Shown here: in pieces, positions 36,009 to 45,372 of the stretch
How the letters are laid out: each line of letters starts with the position of its first letter
Numbering within the stretch: position 1 is the first letter of the stretch
Assembly: GCA_021805395.1 (NCBI GenBank)
Contig: JAJZFJ010000043.1
Location: 1-64,000 of the forward strand
Direction of reading: 5' to 3'
Length of the DNA stretch: 64,000 nt
Source: a bacterium
GTDB lineage: Bacteria > Armatimonadota > Chthonomonadetes > Chthonomonadales > Chthonomonadaceae
Translations under genes and position numbers: made by a program
The notes under the pieces: model-generated
What the model saw: only the letters and a program-made list of their open reading frames with translations
What the model was told of the DNA's origin: nothing
Databases searched by the model: none

Positions 36009-38572
36009 AGTTAACGCTAAGCAATTTTATGAGTTACGGCACTCCGCCGGAGATTTTACCGTTAAACGAGATCCATGTTGCTTGTCTAAGTGGAGATAAT
36101 GGACATGGGAAATCTGCAATTATGGATGCCATTACCTGGGTGCTTTGGGGCAAAACACGCCTCTCGAGCACCGAGGAAGGCAATGATGACAATCTGATAC
36201 GGTTAGGTGCAGATAAGATGGAGGTTGTGCTGGAATTTACGACCGATGATGGCATTTTCCAGATTTCACGACGCAAAAAGAGAGGGAAAACTCCTTCACA
36301 ACAGGACTGGAAACTTGAAGAAAAGCTGGAAACAGGAGAATGGATAAAACGGTCTTCAAAACTTGGTGAAACTCAAGATCAGATAAAAAGTTTGATCCAT
36401 CTTGATTATGATACATTTCTGAATTCAGCCTATCTGAAACAGGGACAGGCTGATATGTTCACCAATCTGAAACCAGCAGCAAGAATAGATGTTTTAAGAG
36501 ATATTCTCGGCATCTCAAGGTACGACAAGCTGTCATCCATGGCTGTTGATAGATCCAGAGAACTTCAAACAGACATTCAAGACTATTCAGTACAGATTAA
36601 AACTCTGGAAAGCCAAATTGCAGACTCTCCGGATATTAATGCCCTGAATGATTTGAGCAGAAGATACGTAGAACTAGAAACTCAGATAGAACAGTTAAAT
36701 AGTAGAACCAGTACGCTTAAAGACAGTGTGTCTAAGCTTCTCATTCTTCAGCAGGACACCGTAAGACTTAATCTCGAAATTGAGAGACTATTACCGACAG
36801 AGAAACAGCTGCTTGATAAACAGAGTAGTGTTTCAGAAAAACTTGCACTCACTGAAAAACTTCTTGCATCCAAATCGGCGATCGAGCAGGACTATGCTAT
36901 GCTGCAAGCAGTTTCCGCAGAAATTCTCACTTTGGAACCTCAGCTTGACCAGCTACAAGCCAATAGGAACGATCAAAATGCGTTGGCCAGCACCATTAAG
37001 CAGGAGCAGATAAAACTGGAAGCTGAATTGAACCAGCTCAAAACGCAGATTGCCCACCAATCGAAACAGAGCAGTATTCTTGCAGCCCTTCAAAAGCAGA
37101 TTGATGAATGCAGTGCCATTATCAAGCGCGAGGAACGCTCTGGTATCCTACTTAGTGAGGCAGAAAAAAAGTATGCAGAAGAGCGAGATCTCTTTCAAGC
37201 CATGAAATCCCGTTCAGACAGGTTGAAAGAAGAGATGACAGAAATGCAGGAAGTTCTGGATCTCCTGCAAAAGGCCTCGGGAGAGTGTCCTACATGTGGC
37301 GCAGACCTTGAGGGTGAACTTAAGCAACAGGTGACCAACAGACAATTGGAAAAACAGATGCGTCTGAAGCAGGAACACGATGATTTGAGAGCAAAAGGAA
37401 TTGAGACAAAAAAAACAATTAACTCTCTGGAAAATGAGATTAAATCCTTGCGTGCACATTGCATGTCTGCAAATACTGCTACTGTCAGATTGAAAGCACT
37501 TTCAGTACAGTCCAGTGAACTCCAAAAGAGTATTCAAACGCTTGAATCTGACAAAAAATTAGAGCAGACCCTGGAAACACAACTCAATAAGGAAATGTAT
37601 GCACAGCCCTCCAGAATTAAGCTTAAAAGAATTGAGAAAGAGATTGCTGAATTGGAGCAGGTTGAAAATAAGTTACAAACAATGCGGTTACAGCGAGATT
37701 CGTTAGTGCCATGTATGGAGCGATTTCAACAGCTTAAAAGTGCTGATCAGGACTATTCCGGCACTATGGCAGAGTTTACAGAAATTATGAAAGATCTTCA
37801 GAAAGTGCAGACAGAAATTGATACCAAGCATAAAATCATCAAAACCTTGTCTGATCAGTTAGTGGATCTACCCAAGTTACAAATTGAACTTAAAAGAACT
37901 GAAGACGAATCCAAAGCTGTTCAGAAAGAGCGAGATGCACTAAATAGGCAAATTGGAAGCATACAAACCGCCGTGGATGCAGTGAATGCCGCAAGAACAA
38001 CCCTGAAGCAAAAAAGAGAACAGAGAAAACGAATTGATGAGGATAGAACCACATACATTGAACTGGCTAGAGCATTTGGACCAGACGGCATTCAGAGTTA
38101 CATTCTGGAAACAATGCTTCCTGAAATCGAAGAGGAGGCAAATTCTCTCCTGAGCCGCATTTCGGGAGGTGAAATGAGTTTGTCACTCACTATAAATCAG
38201 GTATCCAAAGTATTACATGGTAAGCAGAAAAGCACTTTAGAGATCACAATTTCAGATGCTCTTGGAACAAGACCATTCGAGATGTTCAGTGGCGGAGAGG
38301 CATTTAAAATAAGTTTTGCACTTCGAATCTCACTATCCAGGCTTCTTGCCTCCAGATCTGGTGCAAGATTGAAAATATTGATACTGGACGAAGGTTTTGG
38401 GTCTCAGGATGGCAAAGGTAGAGAGCGTCTGGTTGAGGCTATAGAAGCTGTGAAACAGGATTTCGAAAAGATCCTTCTGATTACTCATCTGGATGATTTG
38501 AAGAATGCCTTCAGCCAGAGGATTGAAATCTATAAAGACTCAACGGGATCACATATTCAGTTAATAGCCTAA
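35996..38572 (+). CDS. sbcC: Exonuclease SbcCD subunit C (Rad50-like ATPase)
   Basis: 858 residues starting at TTG inside the end of sbcD, with GAGGAGG about 10 bases before. Walker A reads GDNGHGKSA near residue 33. Long coiled coils flank a zinc hook CPTC near residue 430, and the C-terminal ATPase half has FEMFSGGEAFKISFALR near 760 and Walker B LILDEGF near 795. It is the SMC-like arm that tethers and gates DNA for SbcD. All ATPase motifs look intact, in contrast to the altered SbcD. Confidence 0.95.
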   Translation: MVPLKLTLSNFMSYGTPPEILPLNEIHVACLSGDNGHGKSAIMDAITWVLWGKTRLSSTEEGNDDNLIRLGADKMEVVLEFTTDDGIFQISRRKKRGKTPSQQDWKLEEKLETGEWIKRSSKLGETQDQIKSLIHLDYDTFLNSAYLKQGQADMFTNLKPAARIDVLRDILGISRYDKLSSMAVDRSRELQTDIQDYSVQIKTLESQIADSPDINALNDLSRRYVELETQIEQLNSRTSTLKDSVSKLLILQQDTVRLNLEIERLLPTEKQLLDKQSSVSEKLALTEKLLASKSAIEQDYAMLQAVSAEILTLEPQLDQLQANRNDQNALASTIKQEQIKLEAELNQLKTQIAHQSKQSSILAALQKQIDECSAIIKREERSGILLSEAEKKYAEERDLFQAMKSRSDRLKEEMTEMQEVLDLLQKASGECPTCGADLEGELKQQVTNRQLEKQMRLKQEHDDLRAKGIETKKTINSLENEIKSLRAHCMSANTATVRLKALSVQSSELQKSIQTLESDKKLEQTLETQLNKEMYAQPSRIKLKRIEKEIAELEQVENKLQTMRLQRDSLVPCMERFQQLKSADQDYSGTMAEFTEIMKDLQKVQTEIDTKHKIIKTLSDQLVDLPKLQIELKRTEDESKAVQKERDALNRQIGSIQTAVDAVNAARTTLKQKREQRKRIDEDRTTYIELARAFGPDGIQSYILETMLPEIEEEANSLLSRISGGEMSLSLTINQVSKVLHGKQKSTLEITISDALGTRPFEMFSGGEAFKISFALRISLSRLLASRSGARLKILILDEGFGSQDGKGRERLVEAIEAVKQDFEKILLITHLDDLKNAFSQRIEIYKDSTGSHIQLIA

Positions 38573-38713
38573 ATGCGTATAACATCAGAATATGAATGCC
38601 TGAAGCCTCATTAAAAAAAATAGTGCACAGGGCTAAAGTGTGGAAAAAAACTGGCAACAATTACAGGGTGCTGAGGGTTCACTAGAAGCCCAATTGCACG
38701 AGGAGATTTTTAA

Positions 38714-38929
38714 ATGTCAATTAGTCCAGTCAGCTCCACTCCGGTAGCTGTACCATCAACTCTCACACCAGCTATGCCTGCTCCTACCACGTCCTCCGTG
38801 CCAGTAAGCAGCTCCTCACCTGCAGTGCAGGTTTCCTTCTCCAAGGCTGCCCTTCAGGGTAGTGCATCCAAGTCAGCTGAGGAATCAGGTGAAAGTGCGC
38901 AAGTGGAGTCCACCGAAACAGGTGGGTAA
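38714..38929 (+). CDS. Small Ser/Pro-rich low-complexity protein
   Basis: 71 residues, rich in Ser, Pro, Thr and Val, ending in an acidic SAEESGESAQVESTETGG. GAGGAG lies 8 bases before the ATG, the main support for translation. There is no signal peptide or membrane segment. A short VQVSFSKAAL stretch is the only patterned part. No family is recognised. It follows sbcC by 141 bases and faces a convergent kinase gene. Confidence 0.5.
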   Translation: MSISPVSSTPVAVPSTLTPAMPAPTTSSVPVSSSSPAVQVSFSKAALQGSASKSAEESGESAQVESTETGG

Positions 38930-38958
38930 CAGACTAGTTATCAAACACTAGAAACACA

Positions 38959-39897
38959 TCAACAGGGGGTAGGTTCAGAGATGGACCTACCCCTCTCATG
39001 TACTATGCTCATCGTTTCTGCAAATGATCGAACCCCACCCCATCCTCCTGGCTGTTCACAATTGAGAGATGAAGCCGTTGTTGCAAATTGAATCGTTTCT
39101 ACAATTCCCCATCCAGCGATTTGCCCATAAATAATCCCGGCTCTAAATATATCGCCTGCACCTGTGGCATCTATCAGCTTTTCTGCAGGTAATGCATGGA
39201 AGCGAAGAAATTCACTGTTTTCGAAGTTCGCGTAAATACAGCCGCTTTCCCCACAGGTAATAATCACTCGTGTGCGGTGCTTCTGAGAAAGCTTCTTTGC
39301 TCTGGATTTCAAAACATCTAATCCTGCTCCGGGAAATCTGTTATGAGAAATAAGTAGAAGATCAGAGAAACTGCATACTTTGTCACTATCTGCATAATCC
39401 ATCGAGATCACTTTGCAGCCTGCCTCATCCGCGAGTTCTGCCGCCTTTATGCCAGAATGCCAGCCATTAGGATCCATTGTGAAATATTTAGCCGATCTTG
39501 CCAGTTCAAGGCTTATTTCTGGACAGTACAACTCACTAAAACCTGTCCCAAACATAGTCCTGTTTCCATCTGGGGTAGCAATACATGCACAAAAGGGGGT
39601 TATGGCGGTCTCGTCTATTCTTATATAATCCAAAATTAACCCTGGCACATCTCTTTGAAACATGTCAAGAAGCTTCTTGCCTCTTTCATCCACTCCAATA
39701 GCGTTACCAACCAGAACTACATTTGCACCCCAACGATGCAGCGCTATGGCTGTATTACATGCCTCACCACCAATCATCTCTTTTTCTGATTGGATGTGTG
39801 CAAAGCCGTCTGAAGGCGGAAGAGCATTTACAGTCCACACTGCATCCAGGCAAACAGTTCCATACACTATTACATCAATTTCTCTTTCACTATTCAT
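38959..39897 (-). CDS. PfkB-family carbohydrate kinase
   Basis: 312 residues. The N-terminal IVYGTVCLDAVW and GGEACNTAIALHRWGANV are ribokinase-family substrate motifs; the C-terminal DATGAGDIFRAGIIYG holds the ATP-binding GAGD with the catalytic aspartate. The substrate is a sugar or nucleoside, not readable. It overlaps the NamZ-like gene by 8 bases; a role in phosphorylating a sugar released by NamZ (such as N-acetylmuramate) is an attractive inference only. Confidence 0.85.
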   Translation of the reverse strand: MNSEREIDVIVYGTVCLDAVWTVNALPPSDGFAHIQSEKEMIGGEACNTAIALHRWGANVVLVGNAIGVDERGKKLLDMFQRDVPGLILDYIRIDETAITPFCACIATPDGNRTMFGTGFSELYCPEISLELARSAKYFTMDPNGWHSGIKAAELADEAGCKVISMDYADSDKVCSFSDLLLISHNRFPGAGLDVLKSRAKKLSQKHRTRVIITCGESGCIYANFENSEFLRFHALPAEKLIDATGAGDIFRAGIIYGQIAGWGIVETIQFATTASSLNCEQPGGWGGVRSFAETMSIVHERGRSISEPTPC

Positions 39898-41023
39898 GGT
39901 ACAACAGGTGCGGATTTATTCTTGTTTTATAGTGCAGCAAATCTTCCTGCCATGTATGGGATAAGGAAGGTGCGAAATCACCCTCATTCAAAATATTATA
40001 GAGGCGACTGTTTGCAAGCAAGGTGTTTGTGAGTGTAGGGTCCCAAACCCCTTTATATAAACTCTGTAACACACTCATTAATCCCATTCCTACTTCAACG
40101 GAATCAACTTTCTCTCTATCGATAACTTCGATCTGCACACCGAAACATAACTCACCCGAATACTGCCTCTCGCCTGGAGTAAACTTAACAGGCATAAACT
40201 TTACACCTGGATAGCAGTTTGCATTTAAGCAGGAGGCGAATTGGAAGGGATCTATCCATGGTGCCCCCACCAGTTGGAACGGAAAATTTGTACCCCTGCC
40301 CACGGATATATTTGTGAACTCTACAGTCGCGATTCCTGAATATAAAATTGCTTGCGTGAGAGACCGAATATTGGGCGAAGGATTAATCCACATGAGACCT
40401 GTATCATCCCAGTACATGCCTCGATTCCAGCCTTCACATGGTATCACGATGAGATTGGTTGAAAGCCTTCTCTCCTGCACGAAAAGTTTTGCCAGTTCTC
40501 CAACAGTTAAGCCATGACGAATTGGCAAAGGATGGCAAGCAACAAAGCTGAGTTCATATGGATCTGCAAGCGGCCCTTCTATTCGCACTCCACTAACTGG
40601 ATTCGGCCTGTCTAGAACCATCAAAGTGGTGCCAGTTTCAGCAGCAGCTTCCATACAGCCTAATAAGGTGCTGATATAAGTGTAGTATCTGCAGCCAACA
40701 TCCTGAATATCATAAATCAGGACATCAATCCCATTCAGCTGTTCTTTATCAGGTTTCTTCTTATCTCCATACAGGCTGAAAATGGGAATTCCCGTTTGAG
40801 CATGATATCCATTTTCCACTTCTGAATCCAGATCACCTAGAATGCCATGCTCGGGACTGAAGAGTGCAGCAAGCTCTGTGTTGGGAGAGGAGTACAGGAT
40901 ATCGAGTGTTGATCTACCTGAGGCTGAATAGCCTGTGTGGTTGGTAACGAGGGCAATCTTCGTTCCCAATAACAGACTTAGCCTGGAATTCATCAGGCTA
41001 TCAATACCCAGGGTAACTGGCAC
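39890..41023 (-). CDS. DUF1343 / NamZ-like exo-beta-N-acetylmuramidase family protein
   Basis: 377 residues from a GTG that shares one base with the HD-GYP stop. Typical pieces are LVTNHTGY, LAALFSPEHGILGD, IDVLIYDIQDVGCRYYTYI, LDRPNPVSG, and VEFTNISVGRGTNFPFQLVGAPWID, all hallmarks of DUF1343. The characterised member NamZ removes terminal N-acetylmuramate from peptidoglycan fragments. No signal peptide is visible, suggesting a cytoplasmic wall-recycling role here. It is sandwiched between the HD-GYP gene and the PfkB kinase. Confidence 0.88.
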   Translation of the reverse strand: MPVTLGIDSLMNSRLSLLLGTKIALVTNHTGYSASGRSTLDILYSSPNTELAALFSPEHGILGDLDSEVENGYHAQTGIPIFSLYGDKKKPDKEQLNGIDVLIYDIQDVGCRYYTYISTLLGCMEAAAETGTTLMVLDRPNPVSGVRIEGPLADPYELSFVACHPLPIRHGLTVGELAKLFVQERRLSTNLIVIPCEGWNRGMYWDDTGLMWINPSPNIRSLTQAILYSGIATVEFTNISVGRGTNFPFQLVGAPWIDPFQFASCLNANCYPGVKFMPVKFTPGERQYSGELCFGVQIEVIDREKVDSVEVGMGLMSVLQSLYKGVWDPTLTNTLLANSRLYNILNEGDFAPSLSHTWQEDLLHYKTRINPHLLYHE

Positions 41024-42591
41024 TAGAAGCAGACCATTGGCTCTACCAGAAGGAGATGTTCAAAATCAAATCCATGGTAACCAAACAGCTGTATGCATGC
41101 ATCCACAGCATCGGGATCGTAGAGAGTGGATTTCTTGGCCATTATCTCATCCAGTGCCTTCTCAATTCCCAAGGCAGGTCGATAGGGACGGTGTGATGCC
41201 ATTGCCTCTACTACATCAGCAACCCCCATTATCCTGGCTTCATTGCAGATTTCACTCTGGTGCAGCCCCTGAGGATACCCTGATCCATCCAGGCGTTCAT
41301 GATGCTGAAGAGCAACAAGCGCAACAGGGAAATCAAACTCTATCCCACGCAGCATATTGTATCCAATCTCGGGATGTGTCCTTATGATTGCCATCTCTGC
41401 AGTGGTTAAGGCACCTGTTCGGGTCATAATTTCAGAAGGAACACTTATCTTGCCTACATCATGAAGTAAACCTGCTACCTGTAACTGTGTTACTTTCTCA
41501 GATGAATGACCCAGTACTTTGGCAATTGCACCAGCCAATACGCCAACTCTGCGCTGATGTGCAGAGGTGTATGGGTCTCTCACCTCCACTGCAAACGACA
41601 AGGCACGCACTACACCGTCCAGGCTCCGTTTCAAACGGTCAGCATGTTGAAGCAGATAATCTTTCCCATCAGCCGGCTGCTGCTGAATGTAGAGTGATAT
41701 ACCGTCCTGAGAAGGGTATCCTCGGATGTGAAGAATTTTTTTATCCACCTGAAAATCCATACATATCTGTGACTGATGCTGCATGGCATATGTGAATTGC
41801 TCTTTAAGAGCTACTGCAACCTGTTCGGGCAATGCTTCCCACAATGTAGTAGTAAACAGCTCATCTCTTTTCTTGTTTAAAAGCTTCTCTGCCATCGCAT
41901 TCACATAGGTGCATTTACCACTTCTGTCCAGCGACAGGTAGGCTTCGGACATGGACTGAAGGATATTTGTCATCCTTCTCCCCGTCCTACGAAGCGCTCT
42001 TTCAGTAATCGCATGCTCTTCTCTCATTGTTGAGAGCTGGAGACCTACTTTAAGAAAATCGATCAATGGAGACAGTTTGTTTAACTCTATATTTTTCAAA
42101 GGCTGATTACAAGAGATACAGAGCATACCTCTGAATCGCTTGCCACTGCTTAAAGGTACTATTATCAGATTTTTATTGTGAGTAGGTATTAGCCATTTTG
42201 CTATTTGAGAGACACTTTCATGATCATCCACATTTTCAAACCGAAAAACTTCGTTTACCTGCTGAAACTTTTGGAATTCCGATACAATTGCTGGATCAAC
42301 GATCTGTGCAACACTTTTAACTGAGCTTTCGTCCGCAAATACAGTTTCCAACTGTTTGTCCATTCCAAGCCTGATAAACCTGAAATGCGACCCGGGGAAA
42401 AGTAGACTGCTTCTGTACATAGGCTCGATAACGAGATCAGACAGATTCTTTCCCTGTTTCAAACCATCCAGCAGTAGTTGTGTGGATGTTTGGGAGTAAG
42501 TAGGTGTGAGTAATCCGTTAATCTCCACCATCACAGTAGCAACATCGGGAGGTGGGGTTACAACATTAGAGTGTAAGGGAAGTTGTGTCAC
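41023..42591 (-). CDS. GAF-PAS-HD-GYP signalling protein (cyclic-di-GMP phosphodiesterase type)
   Basis: 522 residues from GTG at 42591, with GAGG upstream. Residues about 40-190 look like a GAF domain, 205-310 a PAS domain (SMSEAYLSLDRSGKCTYVN), and 325-500 an HD-GYP domain with LLHDVGKISVP and the full HERLDGSGYPQGL. Such domains hydrolyse cyclic di-GMP or related dinucleotides. The metal-binding HD and GYP residues are intact. It is the first gene of the unit with NamZ-like and PfkB genes, which suggests control of the wall-recycling pair or simply shared transcription. Confidence 0.9.
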   Translation of the reverse strand: MTQLPLHSNVVTPPPDVATVMVEINGLLTPTYSQTSTQLLLDGLKQGKNLSDLVIEPMYRSSLLFPGSHFRFIRLGMDKQLETVFADESSVKSVAQIVDPAIVSEFQKFQQVNEVFRFENVDDHESVSQIAKWLIPTHNKNLIIVPLSSGKRFRGMLCISCNQPLKNIELNKLSPLIDFLKVGLQLSTMREEHAITERALRRTGRRMTNILQSMSEAYLSLDRSGKCTYVNAMAEKLLNKKRDELFTTTLWEALPEQVAVALKEQFTYAMQHQSQICMDFQVDKKILHIRGYPSQDGISLYIQQQPADGKDYLLQHADRLKRSLDGVVRALSFAVEVRDPYTSAHQRRVGVLAGAIAKVLGHSSEKVTQLQVAGLLHDVGKISVPSEIMTRTGALTTAEMAIIRTHPEIGYNMLRGIEFDFPVALVALQHHERLDGSGYPQGLHQSEICNEARIMGVADVVEAMASHRPYRPALGIEKALDEIMAKKSTLYDPDAVDACIQLFGYHGFDFEHLLLVEPMVCF

Positions 42592-42888
42592 ATTATCCTC
42601 ACTAATCTATGATCGATTCATTCTCTGGAAGAGTGAAAAGAAGCATGCTCCAGGAGCTACTCTTCTTTCCGCCCCCCTTCGAGTGACAATTGAGGTAAGA
42701 CAGGCAGCGATTGCCTTCAGATTGTGATTTTCCCGGCCACACGGAGACTGCAGAGAACATAGCCAAAGATACAGACATGAGCTCTCTCCTTGTGTTATTG
42801 CGATTTTCAACCTTCGATAATAAACCAACACAGAACTTCGTTAAGTTCGAATTCTAACAGGAGTTATATTACTACAAAAGCAGCTAAT
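42592..42888. other. Structured upstream region of the HD-GYP gene
   Basis: 297 bases. A nested imperfect stem (GGAAGAGT near 42628 pairing with ACTCTTC near 42659, enclosing GCTCC-A-GGAGC) lies in the leader. It does not match the conserved cores of cyclic-di-GMP riboswitch classes that I can recall. No gene is supported. Confidence 0.35.
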
Positions 42889-43407
42889 CTACCTTCGGTT
42901 ATATAACTGAACCCATTTAGTTGCAAGCACTCCATTAATGGCCCCCAGCATCAACCCTATAAAGAGAAGTGCAATTGCAAAACTCGGCATTATGAGAAGA
43001 AACAAGAGTGCAAGGATTACAACCAGTACTGGGCTTCCATGAAGTGCCCCTACTATTAATCCAGCTGTGATAACATTGCAGCAGCTGAGTATGGGTCCAT
43101 AAATGAACGCACCTCCCCAGGGGGATTTGCGATTTCGTATTAGTATGACCATCCAGTACCAAAAGCATCCAAAACATATTGCTAGTCCAGGAAGTAATGC
43201 AATTGCATCTGGCCATTGAATTGTAGAAGTACTGCTCCATTGAGTACTGGATAAAGGTAGAGGTATGGATGGTACGTGAAAGAGCTTAAACACTGGTTTA
43301 GTGATGACGTTAGCTAACAGGGTATTAATTAACATCACCACCAGGATGCTTAAACTTCCTGGTCTTCCATACTTACCTTTCCACATCATTTGTGTCTTTT
43401 CCTTCAT
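42889..43407 (-). CDS. Hypothetical integral membrane protein
   Basis: 172 residues with four predicted membrane segments (SILVVMLINTLLANVI, AIALLPGLAICFGCFWYW, ITAGLIVGALHG, VVILALLFLLIMPSFAI). Start is ATG at 43407, or 43389 which has AAGGA before it. No family is recognised. Small polar termini and a conserved-looking IRNRKSPWGGAF loop are the only landmarks. It has its own unit between hemL and the HD-GYP gene. Confidence 0.6.
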   Translation of the reverse strand: MKEKTQMMWKGKYGRPGSLSILVVMLINTLLANVITKPVFKLFHVPSIPLPLSSTQWSSTSTIQWPDAIALLPGLAICFGCFWYWMVILIRNRKSPWGGAFIYGPILSCCNVITAGLIVGALHGSPVLVVILALLFLLIMPSFAIALLFIGLMLGAINGVLATKWVQLYNRR

Positions 43408-43486
43408 TTAAATGGATGTAATAGAAATTATAACATGTAAAACTCTATTCATCACTAGAATTGTTCTTTTAATATCTATATTTACT

Positions 43487-44779
43487 TTACAATCTGGAAA
43501 ATGATTCGTCTGATGATTGAATTATTTTATGTATATCCCGTTCAGTCATAGCAACTGACAGGAAAGCAGCCTCAAACTGTGATGGCGGCCAATATATTCC
43601 CGATTCTAGCATCTGCCTGAACCACATACCAAATTGTGCAGTATCACAGCTTTTAGCACTTGTGTAATCGGTTACTTCACTTGCACTTGTAAAAAAGCAG
43701 GTTACCATACTGCCACAGTTATTGACTATCACAGGGATATTTCTTGCTTTGGCTTTTTCCCTCAAACCGGCGGCACATAGATCTCCAAGCGCGGCAAGTT
43801 TTGGGTAAATTGTGTCTGCATTTGCTTTCAGATACTGCAGCACGTTGAGACCTGCTATAACTGCTATTGGATTGCCTGAAAGGGTCCCAGCCTGATACAC
43901 CGGCCCTAGCGGTGCCACCGTCTCCATAATTTCCCGGCGGCCACCATAAATGCCTAAGGGAAGGCCGCCACCAGCAATTTTGCCAAGCGTAGTCATATCG
44001 GGTGTTATGTTCAGTAACTGCTGAGCACCTCCTAAACTCACCCTGAACCCGCTCATCACTTCGTCAAAGATGAGCACAGCTCCCCACTGTGTACAACAGT
44101 CACGAAGTGTCTGCAGAAAATTGGTAGATCCAACCACACAGCCCATATTTCCCGCCACAGGTTCAACGATAACACATGCAATACTTTCACCGTGACTTTT
44201 AAAGAGGCTTAAAACACTTTCTGCATCGTTGTATCTAAGAGTTATCGTATCAGCAGTAACCGCTTCTGGCACACCAGCACATTCTGGAAGTCCCAGTGTA
44301 GCCACACCAGAACCTGCCTTAGCAAGTAAAAAATCTGCGTGGCCATGGTAATTGCCCTCGAATTTAACTATTAACTTTTTACCTGTGTATCCTCGTGTAA
44401 CCCTTATGGCAGACATTGTGGCTTCGGTACCTGAGGAGACCATCCTCAGCATCTCTATGGAGGGCATTATTTCACAAACCAGCTCGGCTAATTCTACTTC
44501 AAGCTCAGTTGGCGCACCATACGTGGTTCCAGATGAAAGCTGACTTTCTATGGCTTTGGTGACTATCTCGGGTGCATGCCCTAAAATGAGTGGACCCCAG
44601 GAACCTATACAGTCTATATACCTGTTGCCATCCACATCGTAGAGATATGCTCCTTCACCCCTGGAAATAAAAATTGGATTTCCACCCACAGATTTGAATG
44701 CTCGAACAGGTGAGTTAACACCACCAGGTATCACTCTCTCAGCCCGTTCGAACAATGTTCTAGAATTTGTGTGATGCAT
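43487..44779 (-). CDS. hemL: Glutamate-1-semialdehyde 2,1-aminomutase
   Basis: 430 residues from ATG at 44779 (the frame is open to 44938, but the family start HTNSRTLFERAERVIPGGVNSP is here). PLP-binding features are the MVSSGTEATMSA loop near residue 117, IFDEVMSGFR near 240 and the Schiff-base lysine in TLGKIAGGG near 267. It makes 5-aminolevulinate for tetrapyrroles by the C5 route. The gene follows infA, which is not its usual neighbour. Confidence 0.95.
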   Translation of the reverse strand: MHHTNSRTLFERAERVIPGGVNSPVRAFKSVGGNPIFISRGEGAYLYDVDGNRYIDCIGSWGPLILGHAPEIVTKAIESQLSSGTTYGAPTELEVELAELVCEIMPSIEMLRMVSSGTEATMSAIRVTRGYTGKKLIVKFEGNYHGHADFLLAKAGSGVATLGLPECAGVPEAVTADTITLRYNDAESVLSLFKSHGESIACVIVEPVAGNMGCVVGSTNFLQTLRDCCTQWGAVLIFDEVMSGFRVSLGGAQQLLNITPDMTTLGKIAGGGLPLGIYGGRREIMETVAPLGPVYQAGTLSGNPIAVIAGLNVLQYLKANADTIYPKLAALGDLCAAGLREKAKARNIPVIVNNCGSMVTCFFTSASEVTDYTSAKSCDTAQFGMWFRQMLESGIYWPPSQFEAAFLSVAMTERDIHKIIQSSDESFSRL

Positions 44780-45002
44780 CAATTTGTTTCCAATTCTATC
44801 TCTATTGATGTGGTACTGACAATTTTGCCAGTTCCAAAAACCTTGCGTTTTTATGCTTATTGATGAAAAAACATTTGTGAATAGGTATCCACAAATATGT
44901 ACAGAAAGAATCTGAAGATTTAGTTGTATATTTAACAAACAGAGTGGTTCTCACCTTCACACTGAAAATTCCACTCTTGAATATATCAAAGCGAGATCAC
45001 TT

Positions 45003-45332
45003 CTATTTGAAGCGATACACTATGCGGCCTCTCTCCAGATCATAGGCAGATAGCTCCACCAGTACTCTATCTCCCATTAGGATACGTATGTAATTCTGTC
45101 TCATTTTGCCCGCAATGTGGGCTAATACAGTTTTGTTCTGATCGCCTACCGGGATCTCCACCCGAAACATGGCATTAGGCAACAGTTCTGTGACTTTACC
45201 TTCTACCTGAATACCATCTTCCTTATCTGTCTGTTCTGCTGGTGGCCGTGGAGCTGGACGTCGTGGTACGGCAGCGCTGCCCCGGTTTCCGCCTGTTGGT
45301 CTACCGCCTGTTGGTCTTTTAGGTGCTGGCAT
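45003..45332 (-). CDS. infA: Translation initiation factor IF-1 with N-terminal extension
   Basis: 109 residues. The last 70 are a standard IF-1 OB fold ([50 protein letters not shown]). The first 38 residues are an added Pro/Arg/Gly-rich segment not present in typical 72-residue IF-1. AGGAGG lies 12 bases before the ATG. IF-1 occupies the ribosomal A site during initiation. rpmJ and the S13-S11-S4-rpoA genes that normally follow are not here. Confidence 0.92.
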   Translation of the reverse strand: MPAPKRPTGGRPTGGNRGSAAVPRRPAPRPPAEQTDKEDGIQVEGKVTELLPNAMFRVEIPVGDQNKTVLAHIAGKMRQNYIRILMGDRVLVELSAYDLERGRIVYRFK

Positions 45333-45372
45333 ATAGTTATCAATCCTCCTCTTAACAGTAGAAACTGATTAA

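Noticed and set aside
42607-42831. 74-codon minus-strand frame upstream of the HD-GYP gene
   Set aside because: No ribosome-binding site and no recognisable protein pattern; it overlaps the structured leader.
42592-42888. Cyclic-di-GMP riboswitch before the HD-GYP gene
   Set aside because: A nested stem exists, but the conserved riboswitch core bases are not found.
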